From assembly GCA_963809925.1 (NCBI GenBank), contig CAWELH010000008.1:707117-771116 (forward strand): a stretch of DNA of 64,000 nucleotides. Direction: 5' to 3'. This document shows, piece after piece, positions 63,908 through 64,000 of the stretch (positions are counted from its first letter, which is position 1; each line of letters begins with the position of its first letter). The notes beneath the pieces are model-generated. The model saw nothing but the letters and a program-made list of their open reading frames with translations. It was not told the origin of the DNA and did not search any database. The translations under genes and the position numbers were made by a program. The DNA comes from DASQZK01 sp963809925. GTDB lineage: Bacteria > Bacteroidota > Bacteroidia > Bacteroidales > GCA-2748055.

Positions 63908-64000
63908 ATGAAACTGCATTCCAGGTATTTTATCTTTCTTCTTTTACTACTGGCTTCATGCACGAGCCAAAAACAACTCACTTACCTCCAGGACATCGAC
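63908..64000 (+). CDS. Wza-like polysaccharide export lipoprotein, 5' end only
   Basis: The first 31 codons are visible. Lipoprotein signal peptide MKLHSRYFIFLLLLLASC (Cys18 lipobox LASC), then TSQKQLTYLQDID, the usual mature start of Bacteroidota polysaccharide biosynthesis/export (Wza/BexD) proteins. It would be the outer-membrane channel of a capsule or exopolysaccharide locus continuing beyond the window. Based on a short stretch, so the family call is moderate. Confidence 0.7.
   Translation, partial: MKLHSRYFIFLLLLLASCTSQKQLTYLQDID

Noticed and set aside
1..64000. tRNA or rRNA genes
   Set aside because: I looked for tRNA T-loop patterns (GTTCGAATC type) and rRNA landmarks by eye and found none with a fitting cloverleaf; a tRNA search program would be decisive.

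Overview
The window reads as a chromosomal stretch of a Bacteroidota bacterium, most likely an uncultured Bacteroidales member. Evidence: a complete type IX secretion/gliding core (porP-gldK-gldL-gldM-gldN) plus gldA; a giant SprB-repeat adhesin with a type B T9SS C-terminal domain next to its own PorP/SprF partner; DUF4296, DUF4834 and DUF5723 proteins; an UpxY-type antiterminator; and several matches to the Bacteroidota -7 promoter element TAnnTTTG. No rRNA, tRNA, CRISPR array or transposase gene was recognised.

Layout. 1-4.6 kb: 5' part of a class A penicillin-binding protein (minus), divergent from topA, which is coupled to a degenerate arginase-family gene. 4.9-10.8 kb: the T9SS core operon, closed by a strong terminator. 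10.8-11.9 kb: repeats. 11.9-16.1 kb: mannose-1-phosphate guanylyltransferase, an MlaE/MlaF lipid-transport pair, mobA and a small DUF4834 protein. 16.3-22.2 kb: a three-gene envelope operon (minus). 22.3-26.8 kb: a truncated TonB receptor remnant, a Na/Pi cotransporter with an N-terminal Ig-like domain, ung, and an FGE-type lipoprotein that keeps both catalytic cysteines. 27-28.5 kb: an Fe-S protein and an Rrf2 regulator. 28.6-29.7 kb: repeats. 29.7-42.1 kb, all minus: radical SAM enzyme, hemerythrin, amidohydrolase, DUF4296 lipoprotein, PorP, the 1874-residue adhesin, a LolC/E-like permease, a methyltransferase and rbfA. 42.1-48.5 kb: repeat-dominated, holding only a GNAT-like gene and trpS. 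48.5-52.2 kb: PAP2-like membrane protein, rpoN and asnS. 52.2-59.9 kb: UspA, UpxY, gldA, a TPR pseudogene and metK, separated by repeats. 59.9-64 kb: sodium:solute symporter, a 204-bp tandem array, a winged-helix regulator, a four-helix-bundle (bIVS) gene between inverted repeats, and the start of a Wza-like export lipoprotein that probably opens an exopolysaccharide locus.

Functionally, much of the window serves the cell envelope: T9SS secretion and gliding, a secreted adhesin, lipid and lipoprotein trafficking, and surface polysaccharide control. Standard housekeeping genes (topA, ung, trpS, asnS, rpoN, metK, rbfA) are interspersed.

The most unusual material is non-coding. At least five repeat families fill the intergenic space. 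Family A is a roughly 245-bp element with long terminal inverted repeats built of nested hairpins; four near-complete copies and many half copies occur. Family B is a 336-bp unit in a five-copy tandem array plus a distant inverted copy. It shares with A a two-hairpin module whose hairpins are always 12 nt apart although the 12 nt differ. Family C is a 31-33 bp unit in arrays. The other two are a 204-bp array and a duplicated 72-bp stem-bounded element. No transposase is visible, so these are best viewed as non-autonomous elements or structured repeats of unknown mechanism.
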